Below are positions 16,115 through 24,483 of a stretch of DNA of 64,000 nucleotides, piece by piece (within the stretch, counting starts at the first letter, position 1; each line of letters starts with the position of its first letter). Made by a program: the position numbers and the translations under genes. The DNA is from Tsukamurella sp. 1534 (GTDB lineage: Bacteria > Actinomycetota > Actinomycetes > Mycobacteriales > Mycobacteriaceae): contig NZ_HE997626.1 of assembly GCF_000312385.1 (NCBI RefSeq), positions 2,069,503-2,133,502 on the forward strand, given 5' to 3'. A model generated the notes under the pieces. The model made no database searches. It was given only the letters and a program-made list of their open reading frames with translations, and was not told the DNA's origin.

Positions 16115-16708
16115 TCAGGAGCCTTCCCGTGGTGTCCCGGCGTGCGGGCCGAGGATGTGGACGACGGTGCCGGTCACGATGTCGAGAACCTCGTCGCGGG
16201 AGAGGGTCTCGCGCTGGAGCCACTCGCGACACGCGGCCTTGGTGATCGCGGCGGCGGGCCGTAGCCGGGCCCGCAGATGGGCGTCGTCGGGCAGGCCCAC
16301 CGCGTCGAGGACGAGGCGGGCGGCGCGGTCGTCGGCGTCGTCGATCACGGCCTGCACGTCCGAATCGCCGTGCAGGTCGACGCCGCCGCTGGTGTTCACC
16401 CAGTCCTGTCCGAAGGTGGCCGCGGCGTCCAGGATCCACTCCATGACGCCCCGGACCGCCTCGGGCAGTGGGCGATCGCCGAGATCGGGAACCGGCGCCA
16501 GGGGCATGATCACGGCCTCGCGCATCACCGTCAGGAAGATGGCGCGCTTGTCACCGAAGTAGTGGTTGATCAGGCTGCGGCTCACGTTCGCCGCGTCGGC
16601 GAGCTCCTGCGTGGACACCGACTCGTAGGGGCGGTCCCGGTACAGCTCGCGCGCCGCGTCGAGGATCTGCCGGCGGCGTTCTTCGGGGTCGAGTCGGGTG
16701 CGCGTCAC
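16115..16708 (-). CDS. TetR-family repressor
   Basis: About 197 residues, with an N-terminal TetR helix-turn-helix (RRRQILDAARELY, then STQELADAANVSRSLINHYFGDK) and a divergent ligand domain. The frame is open from ATG 16735. GTG 16708 gives the usual TRTRLDPEERRRQ start and lies seven bases past a possible -10, with TTGACA at 16743-16738 as -35. The gene heads the TetR-BVMO-decarboxylase operon and is divergent from choD. It most likely binds the inverted repeat at 16724-16748 and controls both sides. Confidence 0.85.
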   Translation of the reverse strand: MTRTRLDPEERRRQILDAARELYRDRPYESVSTQELADAANVSRSLINHYFGDKRAIFLTVMREAVIMPLAPVPDLGDRPLPEAVRGVMEWILDAAATFGQDWVNTSGGVDLHGDSDVQAVIDDADDRAARLVLDAVGLPDDAHLRARLRPAAAITKAACREWLQRETLSRDEVLDIVTGTVVHILGPHAGTPREGS

Positions 16709-16723
16709 GAGGGCAGCGTCCCG

Positions 16724-16757
16724 CACTATTGTCATTGTGTCAATAGTGGCCTACTCT
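16724..16757 (+). promoter_or_regulatory. Divergent promoter/operator between tetR and choD
   Basis: CACTATTG (16724-16731) and CAATAGTG (16741-16748) are perfect inverted copies around a 9-base spacer. For choD, TTGTCA (16729-16734), 17 bases and TACTCT (16752-16757) form a promoter that would start at about 16764, the ATG itself. The repeat overlaps this -35 and also the TTGACA box read on the minus strand, so one TetR dimer pair could repress both directions. Confidence 0.7.
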
Positions 16758-16763
16758 GCGTCC

Positions 16764-18458
16764 ATGGCACGCACACGTGACGTGGATTACGACGTCGTGG
16801 TGATCGGTTCCGGCTTCGGTGGTTCGGTCTCCGCACTCCGGCTCACCGAGAAGGGATACCGCGTCGGCGTCCTCGAGATGGGGCGCCGGTTCGCGGACGA
16901 CGAGCTGCCGCGCACCTCCTGGAACGTCCGGCGGTTCCTCTGGGCGCCCTGGGCGCGGTGCTTCGGGATCATGCGGATCACGCTGCTCAAGGACGTCCTC
17001 ATCGCGAGCGGGGCCGGCGTGGGCGGCGGCTCACTGGTCTACGCGAACACCCTGTACGAACCGCTCGACGGGTTCTTCACCGACCCGCAGTGGCGCCACA
17101 TCACCGACTGGCGGGCCGAACTCGCACCGCACTACGGCCAGGCCAAGCGCATGCTCGGGGTGACCACGTGGCCCGGCCGCTCGCCCGCCGACGCGCTGAT
17201 CGAGGAGTCCGCCGCGGCCGCCGGGGTCGCGGATACGCTGCACCCGGCCGACGTGGGAGTCCTGTTCGGCGAACGGCCGGGCGCGCCCGCCGGTGACCCG
17301 TTCTTCGGTGGCGCCGGTCCCGAGCGGACCACGTGCACCGAATGCGGCGCCTGCATGACGGGATGCCGTGTGGGGGCGAAGAACACGCTCGTCAAGAACT
17401 ACCTGCACCTCGCCGAACGGAACGGTGCCGTGGTGCATCCGCTGACCACCGTCACGGATGTGCGGCCCGGGCCGGACGGCTACGTGATCCGCGCGCGTTC
17501 CACGGGAAACCCTCTGCGCAGGAGGGTGTTCACCGCTCGGGAGGTGGTGTTCGCGGGTAACGCGCTCAACACCCAGAACCTGCTGCACCGGCTGCGGCGC
17601 CGGTCGTTGCCGCGGCTCTCGCGCCGCGTGGGCGAACTCAGCCGCACGAATTCCGAAGCGGTGCTGGGCGCCCGCTCGTTCGACCGGGACCGCGACGTGA
17701 CGCCCGGTGTCGCGATCACCTCGTCGTTCCACCCCGACGACCACACCCACGTCGAATTCGTCCGGTACGGCAAGGGGTCCGGGGCGCTGTCGCTCATGAA
17801 CGCGCCGCTCATCGATCCCGAACCCGGCGTGGGGACGCTGCGTGCGATCCTGCGCGCCTATCGGGAGTTGGGGCTACGGGGAGCGTGGCGGCTGCACGAT
17901 CCGCGCCGGTGGGCCGAGCAGACCGTCGTGGTGCTGGTGATGCAGGCGCTGGACAACTCGATCACCACGTCGCTGCGCCGCGGCCCGTTCGGCCGGATGA
18001 CCAGCCGGCAGGGAGAGGGCGAGCCGAACCCCAGCTGGATCCCCGTCGCCAACTCCGTCACCCGCGATCTCGCCGAGCGGATCGGCGGCGCGGCGGGCGG
18101 ATCCACCGCGGGCATGTTCGGCGTGCCCCTCACGGCGCACTTCATCGGCGGGTGCGTGATCGGGGAGGGACCGGATGACGGCGTCGTCGATCCGTACCAG
18201 CGGGTGTTCGGATACCCGGGCCTGCACATCGCCGACGGTTCCGCCATCACCGCGAACCCGGGCGTGAACCCGTCGCTCACCATCACCGCGCAGGCGGAAC
18301 GGGCCATGTCCTTCTGGCCGAACCGGGGCGACGTCGACCCGCGGCCGGCGCCGGGGCGGGCGTACCGTCGGATCGACGCGGTGCCGCCCGTCAGACCGGC
18401 TGTGCCCGCAAGCGCACCGGGAGCCCTGCTCCTACCGTCGCCGAAGGTCCGTGAATAG
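16764..18458 (+). CDS. choD: GMC-type oxidoreductase, ChoD-like (putative cholesterol oxidase)
   Basis: A 564-residue FAD oxidoreductase closely resembling mycobacterial ChoD. It starts YDVVVIGSGFGGSVSALRL (FAD dinucleotide fold), followed by SGAGVGGGSLVYANTLY, a Cys-rich CTECGACMTGCRVGAKN segment also found in ChoD, and a C-terminal GVNPSLTITAQAERA. Family members oxidise 3-beta-hydroxysterols to 3-ketosteroids, but mycobacterial ChoD has doubtful oxidase activity, so the substrate is open. The Cys cluster (C-x2-C-x2-C-x3-C type) may bind a metal or cluster. Probably leaderless and controlled by the adjacent TetR. Confidence 0.88.
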   Translation: MARTRDVDYDVVVIGSGFGGSVSALRLTEKGYRVGVLEMGRRFADDELPRTSWNVRRFLWAPWARCFGIMRITLLKDVLIASGAGVGGGSLVYANTLYEPLDGFFTDPQWRHITDWRAELAPHYGQAKRMLGVTTWPGRSPADALIEESAAAAGVADTLHPADVGVLFGERPGAPAGDPFFGGAGPERTTCTECGACMTGCRVGAKNTLVKNYLHLAERNGAVVHPLTTVTDVRPGPDGYVIRARSTGNPLRRRVFTAREVVFAGNALNTQNLLHRLRRRSLPRLSRRVGELSRTNSEAVLGARSFDRDRDVTPGVAITSSFHPDDHTHVEFVRYGKGSGALSLMNAPLIDPEPGVGTLRAILRAYRELGLRGAWRLHDPRRWAEQTVVVLVMQALDNSITTSLRRGPFGRMTSRQGEGEPNPSWIPVANSVTRDLAERIGGAAGGSTAGMFGVPLTAHFIGGCVIGEGPDDGVVDPYQRVFGYPGLHIADGSAITANPGVNPSLTITAQAERAMSFWPNRGDVDPRPAPGRAYRRIDAVPPVRPAVPASAPGALLLPSPKVRE

Positions 18459-18566
18459 ATAGCTGACCTGCCGATTTGGGAACTTGGTACTATCTGTCAT
18501 AGGCTATCCCAGCTCCCAACGGAACACGGAAGCGGTGCGGAGAGCGGCTTCGGTCGCCCGAAGCGA

Positions 18567-18639
18567 GCCCCCTTCGTTTAGTGGCCTAGGACGCCGCCCT
18601 TTCAAGGCGGTAGCGCGGGTTCGAATCCCGTAGGGGGTA
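18567..18639 (+). tRNA. tRNA-Glu (anticodon TTC)
   Basis: 73 bases; acceptor GCCCCCT pairs with AGGGGGT, anticodon loop CTTTCAA within the stem CGCC/GGCG, T-arm GCGGGTTCGAATCCCGT, discriminator A, no encoded CCA. First of three closely spaced tRNA genes. The AT-rich stretch at 18475-18515 probably holds their promoter. Confidence 0.97.
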
Positions 18640-18664
18640 CGTCGCAAGACGCAAAATTGCATAT

Positions 18665-18738
18665 GGCCCTGTGGCGCAGTTGGTTAGCGCGCCGCCCTGT
18701 CACGGCGGAGGTCGCGGGTTCGAGTCCCGTCAGGGTCG
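18665..18738 (+). tRNA. tRNA-Asp (anticodon GTC)
   Basis: 74 bases; acceptor GGCCCTG with CAGGGTC, anticodon loop CTGTCAC, T-arm GCGGGTTCGAGTCCCGT, discriminator G. The bases CCA directly follow (18739-18741), so the 3' end may be encoded. Confidence 0.96.
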
Positions 18739-18786
18739 CCATCCGAGTTCTAGGACTCGGCGGTGACGGTACAGCCGGCATCGGAC

Positions 18787-18860
18787 GGCCAGGTAGCTCA
18801 GTTGGTACGAGCGTCCGCCTGAAAAGCGGAAGGTCGCCGGTTCGATCCCGGCCCTGGCCA
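18787..18860 (+). tRNA. tRNA-Phe (anticodon GAA)
   Basis: 74 bases; acceptor GGCCAGG with CCTGGCC, anticodon loop CTGAAAA, T-arm GCCGGTTCGATCCCGGC, discriminator A, followed by an encoded CCA (18861-18863). A terminator begins immediately after. Confidence 0.96.
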
Positions 18861-18864
18861 CCAA

Positions 18865-18892
18865 GAACCCCCTCATCGCAGGGGGTTTTCTT
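18865..18892 (+). terminator. Intrinsic terminator after the tRNA cluster
   Basis: AACCCCCT and AGGGGGTT form a hairpin with loop CATCGC, followed by TTCTTG. It sits directly behind tRNA-Phe and 26 bases before the converging transporter gene. Confidence 0.85.
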
Positions 18893-18918
18893 GTGTCCGC
18901 GGGCCGGCCGGACGTTCG

Positions 18919-20190
18919 TCATCGCGATCGCGTGACCACGGAACCTCCTTGCGCCGGTGTCGCCCGATCTTCGGTCGGCGATGCGCCCATCGTGGCCGCG
19001 CGAGGCACCGTGAGGCATGCGATGCCTCCGATCAGCGCGACGACTCCGAACGCGACGGCGATCCCTCCGAACGTCGCCCCCGCGCCGAGCAACACGCCGC
19101 CCGCGAGGGGCCCCGTCACTGCACCTAGACGTCCGACACCCGTGGTGATACCGAGAGCCGATGCCCGAACCTGTATCGGATAATGCGTGGCGACGTAACC
19201 GAAGAGCACGATCTGAGTCCCGATCGAGCCGGCTCCGGCGAGCACGACGACGAAGTACATCACCGTTGTCGAAGGGGTCATCGCCATCCCGGCGATCGCT
19301 ACGGACGCGACGACGAAGTATCCCGCCGCGACCGTGCGATTGCCGAATCGGTCCGCCAGGGCCGCCCCGGCGAGCCCGCCGACGATGGCTCCCGCGTTGA
19401 GCAGTACCTGGAAGGTCAGCGCAGATCCCACGCTGTAGCCCGCGGTCCGCATCAGCTCGGGCAGCCAGGTGTTCAGCCCGAACACCAGCAGGAAGCCGGC
19501 GAAGTTGGCTGCGGCGAACAGGCAGAGCGTGAGCGCCGCCCTCCTGCTTCCGACGAGTTCGCGAAGCGCTCCTCGGTGGTTTCCTTCTGCGGTGGCGGCC
19601 GTCGCGGCGTGTGTCGTTTCCGGGATCACCCGCCAGGCCACCGGCACCACCAGGACGAGCGCCGACGCGCCGAGTGCCCACAAACCGCGGAAGCCCAGGT
19701 CGTCGCCCCACGTCAGCGCGAACACCGCGGCTATCACGCCGCCGACGGGCAGCCCGCAGAGCATCAGGGCGTTGAGGAGGTTCCGCTCCTGCGGCCGGGC
19801 GACCTCGACGACGAGCGCGATGGCGACCGGGGCGACACCGCCGAAACCGAGCCCCGCGAGGAATCGGAACACTCCGAGTAGCTCGGGGGTGGGCGCCAGC
19901 GCCACGGCGATCATCGCGACCGAGTACCAGATCAAGCAGGCCATGAACAGGCGGCGTCGCCCGAACCGGTCCGTGAGGGTCCCTGCGAGGATCGCGCCGA
20001 AGAACATGCCGAGCAGTGCGTAACTGCCGATTGCGCCGGCCTGCTGTTTCGACAGTGACCACGCGTCGTAATCCAACAATGCGGGCAGCGTCGAACCGTA
20101 GACGATCAGGTCGTATCCGTCGAAGACGATGGCGGCGAAACACACCGCCACCACGAAGAAGCGGCGATTCGAGTGGTCGTGGGGGTGCAT
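18919..20190 (-). CDS. Aromatic acid:H+ symporter, MFS/AAHS family
   Basis: A 423-residue major-facilitator permease with 12 predicted helices. The first helix carries FDGYDLIVYGSTLP, the D-G-x-D pattern of AAHS benzoate/hydroxybenzoate/gentisate transporters such as PcaK and BenK. The cytoplasmic loop 2-3 motif is TDRFGRRRLF and the repeated loop 8-9 motif is ADRFGNRTV. It is divergent from the aryl-acid ligase gene, and both read out of one control region. It is the likely uptake system for the catabolic island's acid substrate. Confidence 0.9.
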   Translation of the reverse strand: MHPHDHSNRRFFVVAVCFAAIVFDGYDLIVYGSTLPALLDYDAWSLSKQQAGAIGSYALLGMFFGAILAGTLTDRFGRRRLFMACLIWYSVAMIAVALAPTPELLGVFRFLAGLGFGGVAPVAIALVVEVARPQERNLLNALMLCGLPVGGVIAAVFALTWGDDLGFRGLWALGASALVLVVPVAWRVIPETTHAATAATAEGNHRGALRELVGSRRAALTLCLFAAANFAGFLLVFGLNTWLPELMRTAGYSVGSALTFQVLLNAGAIVGGLAGAALADRFGNRTVAAGYFVVASVAIAGMAMTPSTTVMYFVVVLAGAGSIGTQIVLFGYVATHYPIQVRASALGITTGVGRLGAVTGPLAGGVLLGAGATFGGIAVAFGVVALIGGIACLTVPRAATMGASPTEDRATPAQGGSVVTRSR

Positions 20191-20274
20191 GGGTATCGGG
20201 ACTCCTCAAGGGGCGGAAGGGCTTCGCGGCGAGACTCCTGAGATGCCGCTCTCCATGATCAAACGGCGAAAACC

Positions 20275-20304
20275 TTGCCTTGTCAACATTCATGTTGATA
20301 TATT
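20275..20304 (+). promoter_or_regulatory. Control region of the aryl-acid ligase and transporter genes
   Basis: TTGCCT (20275-20280), an 18-base spacer and TATATT (20299-20304) form a promoter that would start at the ligase ATG, 20312. The spacer contains a perfect 16-base palindrome, TCAACATTCATGTTGA (20283-20298). On the minus strand the same bases supply TTGACA (20286-20281) as a -35 for the transporter, 17 bases from TTTGAT. Similar CAACA-N4-TGTTG or TGTTGACA elements recur near 24421 and 29081. Confidence 0.7.
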
Positions 20305-20311
20305 GACTCGC

Positions 20312-22009
20312 ATGTCAACACCTACCTCTCGCCCGGCTCTCCCCCCTGCTGACGCCGGACTCGTGCCCTATCCGGCCGAGTTCGTGGCGAAGTACCGGGA
20401 ACAGGGCTACTGGTGTGGTCGCTCCTTGCCGGACGAACTTCTCGATGCCGCCGATCGCTTCGCCGACCGTCCGGCCCTCGTCACCCCTGAGGTTCGGTGG
20501 AGCTACTCCGATCTGGCGCGCAGGGCGCGGTCGTTCGCCTCGGGGATTCAGGCCGGAACCGACCTCGCCGTCGGCGAACCGGTGATGTTCCAGATGGGCA
20601 ATGTGGCGGAGACCCTGGTCGCCTACCTGGGCTCCCTCGTCGCGGGACTGCGCCCGGTGTGCACCCTCCCTCAGCACCGAGTCCGCGAGATCGGACTGCT
20701 TGCTCAGCATGTCGGTGCGCGCGCGTCCGTCTTGCAGGCGGATCACGGCCGAGGAGAGCCGGCGCAGGTCGCCCGCGAGCTTCACGCGGAGGGCGTGCTC
20801 GACACGATCATCGTCGCTCGGGGCGAGGCCATCGGCGGAGGCCCGACGTTGGAACAACTCGTCGCCGATGGGGCCGGCGGACCCGCGCCCGCGCCGGTGC
20901 ATCCCGAGCAGATCGCGGTGTACCAGCTGTCCGGCGGGACCACCGGACTGCCCAAGGTGGCGCCGCGACAGCACGAGGAGTACGTGTACAACTCTCGCGC
21001 ATGGGCGGAGGCGCTCGGTTGGGACTCCTCCACGCGAGTCCTCTACCCACTTCCGGTGATGCACAACGCCGGTATCGCGCTCGCGGTGCAGCCAGTACTA
21101 CTCACCGGCGCCACCCTGGTTCTCGCGCCCTCTGCGGCCGTCCCACCGTTGCTGGATCTGATCGAGGCCGAACGACCCGTGTCCCTTCCTCTCGTACCCC
21201 CTGCTCTGGCGGTCCGGATGCTGGAGGAGCCGCGGAGTCGTGGTGCGGATCTGAGCTGCATCACGCAGTTCATCGTCGGAGGACAGGCGCTGCCCGAAGG
21301 GGTCTCGCAGCGGTTGCGGGACGAACTCGGTATCGCCGTCATGCAGATGTTCGGGATGGCCGAGGGCATGTTCCTCGTGACGCCCGATGGGGCGGGAGAG
21401 GACGTGCGTCACCGCACCGTCGGGGCACCCGTGTCGGTTGCCGACGAGGTCCGAATCGCGGCGATCGGAAGCGACGATGAAGTCGCCGTTGGTGAAATCG
21501 GTGAGTTCTGCGCGCGCGGCCCGTACACGATCCGGGGCTACTACCGTGCTGCGCAGCATAACCGGGACGCGTTCAGCTCCGATGGCTTCTACCGCACAGG
21601 CGACCTCGCGCGCGCACACGAGATCAACGGCGTCCGGATGTACTCCATCGAGGGGCGAATCAAGGACGTGATCAACCGTGGTGTCGAGAAGATCCACGCC
21701 GAAGAAGTCGAAGAGATCATTCTGCGTCATCCGGATGTGGTGAACGCCGCGTTGGTCGCGATGCCCGATCCCGTGCTCGGTGAGCGCGCGTGTGCTTTCC
21801 TCATCCTCGAGCCGGGGGCTGCGGGGATCACGGTAGCGGCGCTGGGAGAGTTTCTGTTGGCGCAGGGCCTCGCGAAATACAAACTTCCCGAACGGGTCGA
21901 AGTGGTCTCCGAGTTCCCGCTCTCGAACGTCGGCAAGGTCTCGAAGAAGGACCTGCGCGAGAGGATCGCTGACAAACTGCGTGCCGATGCGGCCCGGGAT
22001 GCCCGGTAG
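20312..22009 (+). CDS. Aryl-acid adenylate-forming ligase (salicylate/dihydroxybenzoate-AMP or CoA ligase type)
   Basis: A 565-residue ANL-superfamily enzyme resembling EntE/DhbE and salicylyl-AMP/CoA ligases. The phosphate-binding loop is LSGGTTGLPK, A5 is near MFGMAEGM, A7 is YRTGDLAR, and A10 ends in PLSNVGKVSKKDL with the catalytic lysine. It activates an aromatic carboxylate with ATP, and transfer to CoA is likely because a CoA-ester-type hydroxylase follows 13 bases downstream. The frame is open upstream to 20129, but this part overlaps the transporter gene and the palindromic promoter; ATG 20312 is leaderless-compatible. Substrate among salicylate, anthranilate or a relative is not resolved. 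Confidence 0.88.
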   Translation: MSTPTSRPALPPADAGLVPYPAEFVAKYREQGYWCGRSLPDELLDAADRFADRPALVTPEVRWSYSDLARRARSFASGIQAGTDLAVGEPVMFQMGNVAETLVAYLGSLVAGLRPVCTLPQHRVREIGLLAQHVGARASVLQADHGRGEPAQVARELHAEGVLDTIIVARGEAIGGGPTLEQLVADGAGGPAPAPVHPEQIAVYQLSGGTTGLPKVAPRQHEEYVYNSRAWAEALGWDSSTRVLYPLPVMHNAGIALAVQPVLLTGATLVLAPSAAVPPLLDLIEAERPVSLPLVPPALAVRMLEEPRSRGADLSCITQFIVGGQALPEGVSQRLRDELGIAVMQMFGMAEGMFLVTPDGAGEDVRHRTVGAPVSVADEVRIAAIGSDDEVAVGEIGEFCARGPYTIRGYYRAAQHNRDAFSSDGFYRTGDLARAHEINGVRMYSIEGRIKDVINRGVEKIHAEEVEEIILRHPDVVNAALVAMPDPVLGERACAFLILEPGAAGITVAALGEFLLAQGLAKYKLPERVEVVSEFPLSNVGKVSKKDLRERIADKLRADAARDAR

Positions 22010-22022
22010 AGAGGACGACGAC

Positions 22023-23561
22023 ATGACCTGCAGGACGGTGGCGATCATCGGTGGCGGGCCCGCGGGCCTCGCTGCAGCGAGACTGATCAAGCTGCGCTCG
22101 CCGGATGCATCGGTGACGGTGTACGAGCGGGCCGACTCCAGCACGGGCACATTCGGATTCGGGGTCGGGCTGACCGAGGCGACGATGCGCAACGTCGCCG
22201 CGGTGGATCCTGATCTCGCGGAGCGCATGCGATCGGCGAGTCATGCCGGACACAACCTGGTGCTGCGCACCGATTCCGAGGAGGTGCACCTCCACGGCGC
22301 GCGGAACCTCGCCATCGGCCGGGCTATCCTCCTCGAGGTGTTGGCCGATGCCGCACGCGAAGTGGGAGTGAGCATCCGGATGGGCGCTCGAGTCGACGAA
22401 TCCGAGCTCGAGGCGGACGTGATCGTTGCGGCCGACGGCGCTCGCAGCGCCGTGCGGGAGAAGCTGCAAGCGGAACTGGGGGTCCACGTCGCGTACGGAG
22501 CGCTCCATTACATGTGGTGCGGAACCGATTTCGCGGTGGAGAACGCGCACTTTACGTGGCGTACCCGAGGCGACGGTCTGTTCGTGGTGCACGCGTATCC
22601 GTACACTGACGACCGCAGCACGTTCCTGATCGAAGTGGACGCACACACGTGGGAGAGCGCGCGGCTCGCAGAAAATCACCGCCAGGTGGCCCCGGGCGAA
22701 TCCGACCGACGCAGTCTGGACCTGCTCGAGGACGTCTTCTCCGACGAACTCCGCGGGCGCCCTCTGTTGGCGAACCGAACGCGATGGGCGCAGTTTCCCA
22801 CGGTCTCCCTCGACCGATGGTCCGCGGGCAATGTGGTGCTGCTCGGCGATGCCGCGCACACCGCGCACTACACGATCGGATCCGGCACCAAGCTGGCGCT
22901 CGAGGATGCGATCTCGCTGGCCGACGCGCTCGGCACCCACGCCGACGTCCGTGCAGCGTTCGAAGCGTACGAGGCCGCGCGGAGGCCCGGAGTGGAGAAG
23001 TTCAAGCACCTCGCCGCTCGCTCGCAGGCGTGGTGGTCCAGCTTCCGGGACCGTTCTGCGCGGAGACCGGAGGAGATCGCGTTGTCGTACATGACCCGCG
23101 CCGGCAACATCGGCGTCGCCGACTACGCCCGGGAGTACCCCGACAACGCGCGCATCGCTCTGGCGTACCTGGGTGACGCTCCGGTGCACGAGCTCGAACG
23201 ACTCGACGACTGGGTGCTGTCGCGGCCGCTCGAGACCGACGAGTTCTCGGCTCCTTCGCGGATCGTGAAGGTCGTCGATCTGCCGGAGACGACTGTTCGG
23301 CGGTGGCAGTGGACCGGCGGCGACGCGTGGAACGCCGAGCACGACGCGGCGGTCGAGGAACTGCGCGGCGCTGCGGAACGGATCCTGGTGCTGGGTGGCG
23401 ACGGCACTGCTGCATCGGTGGGAGCCAGGATCGACATCGCGGAACGGGTGCGCTGGGCCGGCCGGCACACGGTGGTGGTCGAGATGCCGGCCACGGCCCG
23501 TTCGGAGGCCGCGTCCGCCGTTGCCGCCCGTCGGGTCGACGCGGCGATCCTGACGGACTGA
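22023..23561 (+). CDS. FAD-dependent aryl-CoA hydroxylase (salicylyl-CoA/2-aminobenzoyl-CoA monooxygenase-like)
   Basis: A 512-residue class A flavoprotein monooxygenase. It has IIGGGPAGLAAARLIKLRSP (FAD), the FGFGVGLTEATMRNV segment that matches the FGWGVVFS region of salicylyl-CoA 5-hydroxylase and 2-aminobenzoyl-CoA monooxygenase, ADGARSAVRE, and LLGDAAHTAHYTIGSGTKLA for the second flavin/ribityl site. The C-terminal 130 residues extend beyond the simple hydroxylase fold. It follows the ligase gene by 13 bases with AGAGAGG upstream, so substrate activation and ring hydroxylation are probably consecutive steps. The position of hydroxylation is inferred only from family. Confidence 0.88.
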   Translation: MTCRTVAIIGGGPAGLAAARLIKLRSPDASVTVYERADSSTGTFGFGVGLTEATMRNVAAVDPDLAERMRSASHAGHNLVLRTDSEEVHLHGARNLAIGRAILLEVLADAAREVGVSIRMGARVDESELEADVIVAADGARSAVREKLQAELGVHVAYGALHYMWCGTDFAVENAHFTWRTRGDGLFVVHAYPYTDDRSTFLIEVDAHTWESARLAENHRQVAPGESDRRSLDLLEDVFSDELRGRPLLANRTRWAQFPTVSLDRWSAGNVVLLGDAAHTAHYTIGSGTKLALEDAISLADALGTHADVRAAFEAYEAARRPGVEKFKHLAARSQAWWSSFRDRSARRPEEIALSYMTRAGNIGVADYAREYPDNARIALAYLGDAPVHELERLDDWVLSRPLETDEFSAPSRIVKVVDLPETTVRRWQWTGGDAWNAEHDAAVEELRGAAERILVLGGDGTAASVGARIDIAERVRWAGRHTVVVEMPATARSEAASAVAARRVDAAILTD

Positions 23562-23646
23562 ATCGGTCGTGGTCGCCATCCGGCGGGCATCCCTGCCCGT
23601 GTGTCGGCGATCCGCTCGGGCGCGAGGGCAGGGGTACGGTGATTCC

Positions 23647-24342
23647 ATGCCGACGGCGGAGAAGACATCCAAGGGAGCCACGTCGAAGCGCCGAGAACTG
23701 ATCGTCAGCGAAGTCCTCGACGCCGCGACCGAACTGTTCGTGCAGAAGGGCTACGACGCCACGAGTCTGCAGGACATCGCGGACGCCGTCGGCGTCTCCC
23801 GTCCGGCGCTCTACCACTACCTCAGCAGCAAGGAAGACCTGCTCGTGATGTTGGTGGAAGGGGTGTCGCAGAGTCTCGCCGACGTGCTGAGCGAGTTGCG
23901 CGAGCGCCCCGATCTGGAGCCTGCGGAGAAGATCTCCCGAGTCACCGAGCAGCTTGTCCGCCAGCGGGTTCAGCACCCCGGCCGTTTCCTCATCCTGGAC
24001 AGGTCCGAGAGTGTCCTTCCGGAACCCGCCCGCACCGATCACGCGGAGGCCAAGCGACGCATCCTGCGTGAGGTCGTGACGATCATCGACGAGGGAGTGC
24101 GCGCGGGCGTGTTCGTGCCCACGGATTCCCGCACCGCAGCCCTCAGTCTCATCGGTATGTGCAACTGGGTCGCCTGGTGGGCACGGCCCGACGATGCGGC
24201 ACGGGTGGAGGCGATCGTCGCGACCGTGGACTCGCTCGTCGGCCGCATGCTGTGCATCCCCGCGCAGGAGGCGGCTGGTGGCGCTCCCGGCCTGGTCCAG
24301 GAGATTCGTGACCGGCTCGACCGGCTGGAGCCGTTGCTGTAG
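23647..24342 (+). CDS. TetR-family regulator of the aromatic island
   Basis: A 231-residue regulator with a strong TetR domain (AATELFVQKGYDATSLQDIADAVGVSRPALYHYLSSKEDLL, about 26-68) and a ligand domain of the TetR_C/KstR2-like type. TACGGT at 23635-23640 stands seven bases before ATG 23647, which suggests a separate leaderless promoter, though its -35 is poor. It lies centrally in the catabolic island and is the best candidate for the protein that binds the repeated TGTTGACA sites. A CoA-thioester effector would fit this subgroup but is inference. Confidence 0.88.
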   Translation: MPTAEKTSKGATSKRRELIVSEVLDAATELFVQKGYDATSLQDIADAVGVSRPALYHYLSSKEDLLVMLVEGVSQSLADVLSELRERPDLEPAEKISRVTEQLVRQRVQHPGRFLILDRSESVLPEPARTDHAEAKRRILREVVTIIDEGVRAGVFVPTDSRTAALSLIGMCNWVAWWARPDDAARVEAIVATVDSLVGRMLCIPAQEAAGGAPGLVQEIRDRLDRLEPLL

Positions 24343-24365
24343 CGCGATGCTCCGAACCACCGACT

Positions 24366-24391
24366 CGGCGGCCCCCATCTGGGGGCCGCCG
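24366..24391 (+). terminator. GC-rich hairpin terminator after tetR
   Basis: CGGCGGCCCCC (24366-24376) and GGGGGCCGCCG (24381-24391) form a perfect 11-base-pair stem with an ATCT loop, followed by TCGTGTTT. It separates the ligase-hydroxylase-TetR part from the maleate isomerase operon, which has its own promoter. Confidence 0.8.
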
Positions 24392-24420
24392 TCGTGTTTG
24401 CGGAACGCGCCGTGACGTGA

Positions 24421-24452
24421 ATGTTGACAATTCAACGGTAACGTCGAATACT
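24421..24452 (+). promoter_or_regulatory. Promoter of the maleate isomerase operon
   Basis: TTGACA (24424-24429), 17 bases and AATACT (24447-24452) make a canonical promoter, with a start near 24459. The -35 lies inside ATGTTGACA, and GTTGACAATTCAAC (24423-24436) is a 5-base inverted repeat. The same TGTTGACA element occurs at the ligase and SDR control regions. Confidence 0.7.
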
Positions 24453-24483
24453 GGTCGTGTCACCACCACCTCGGAGGAGCAGC

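Noticed and set aside
18567-18860. tRNA cluster as an integration site for a genomic island
   Set aside because: All three tRNA genes are intact and no integrase or repeated 3' tRNA end is visible near the aromatic island.
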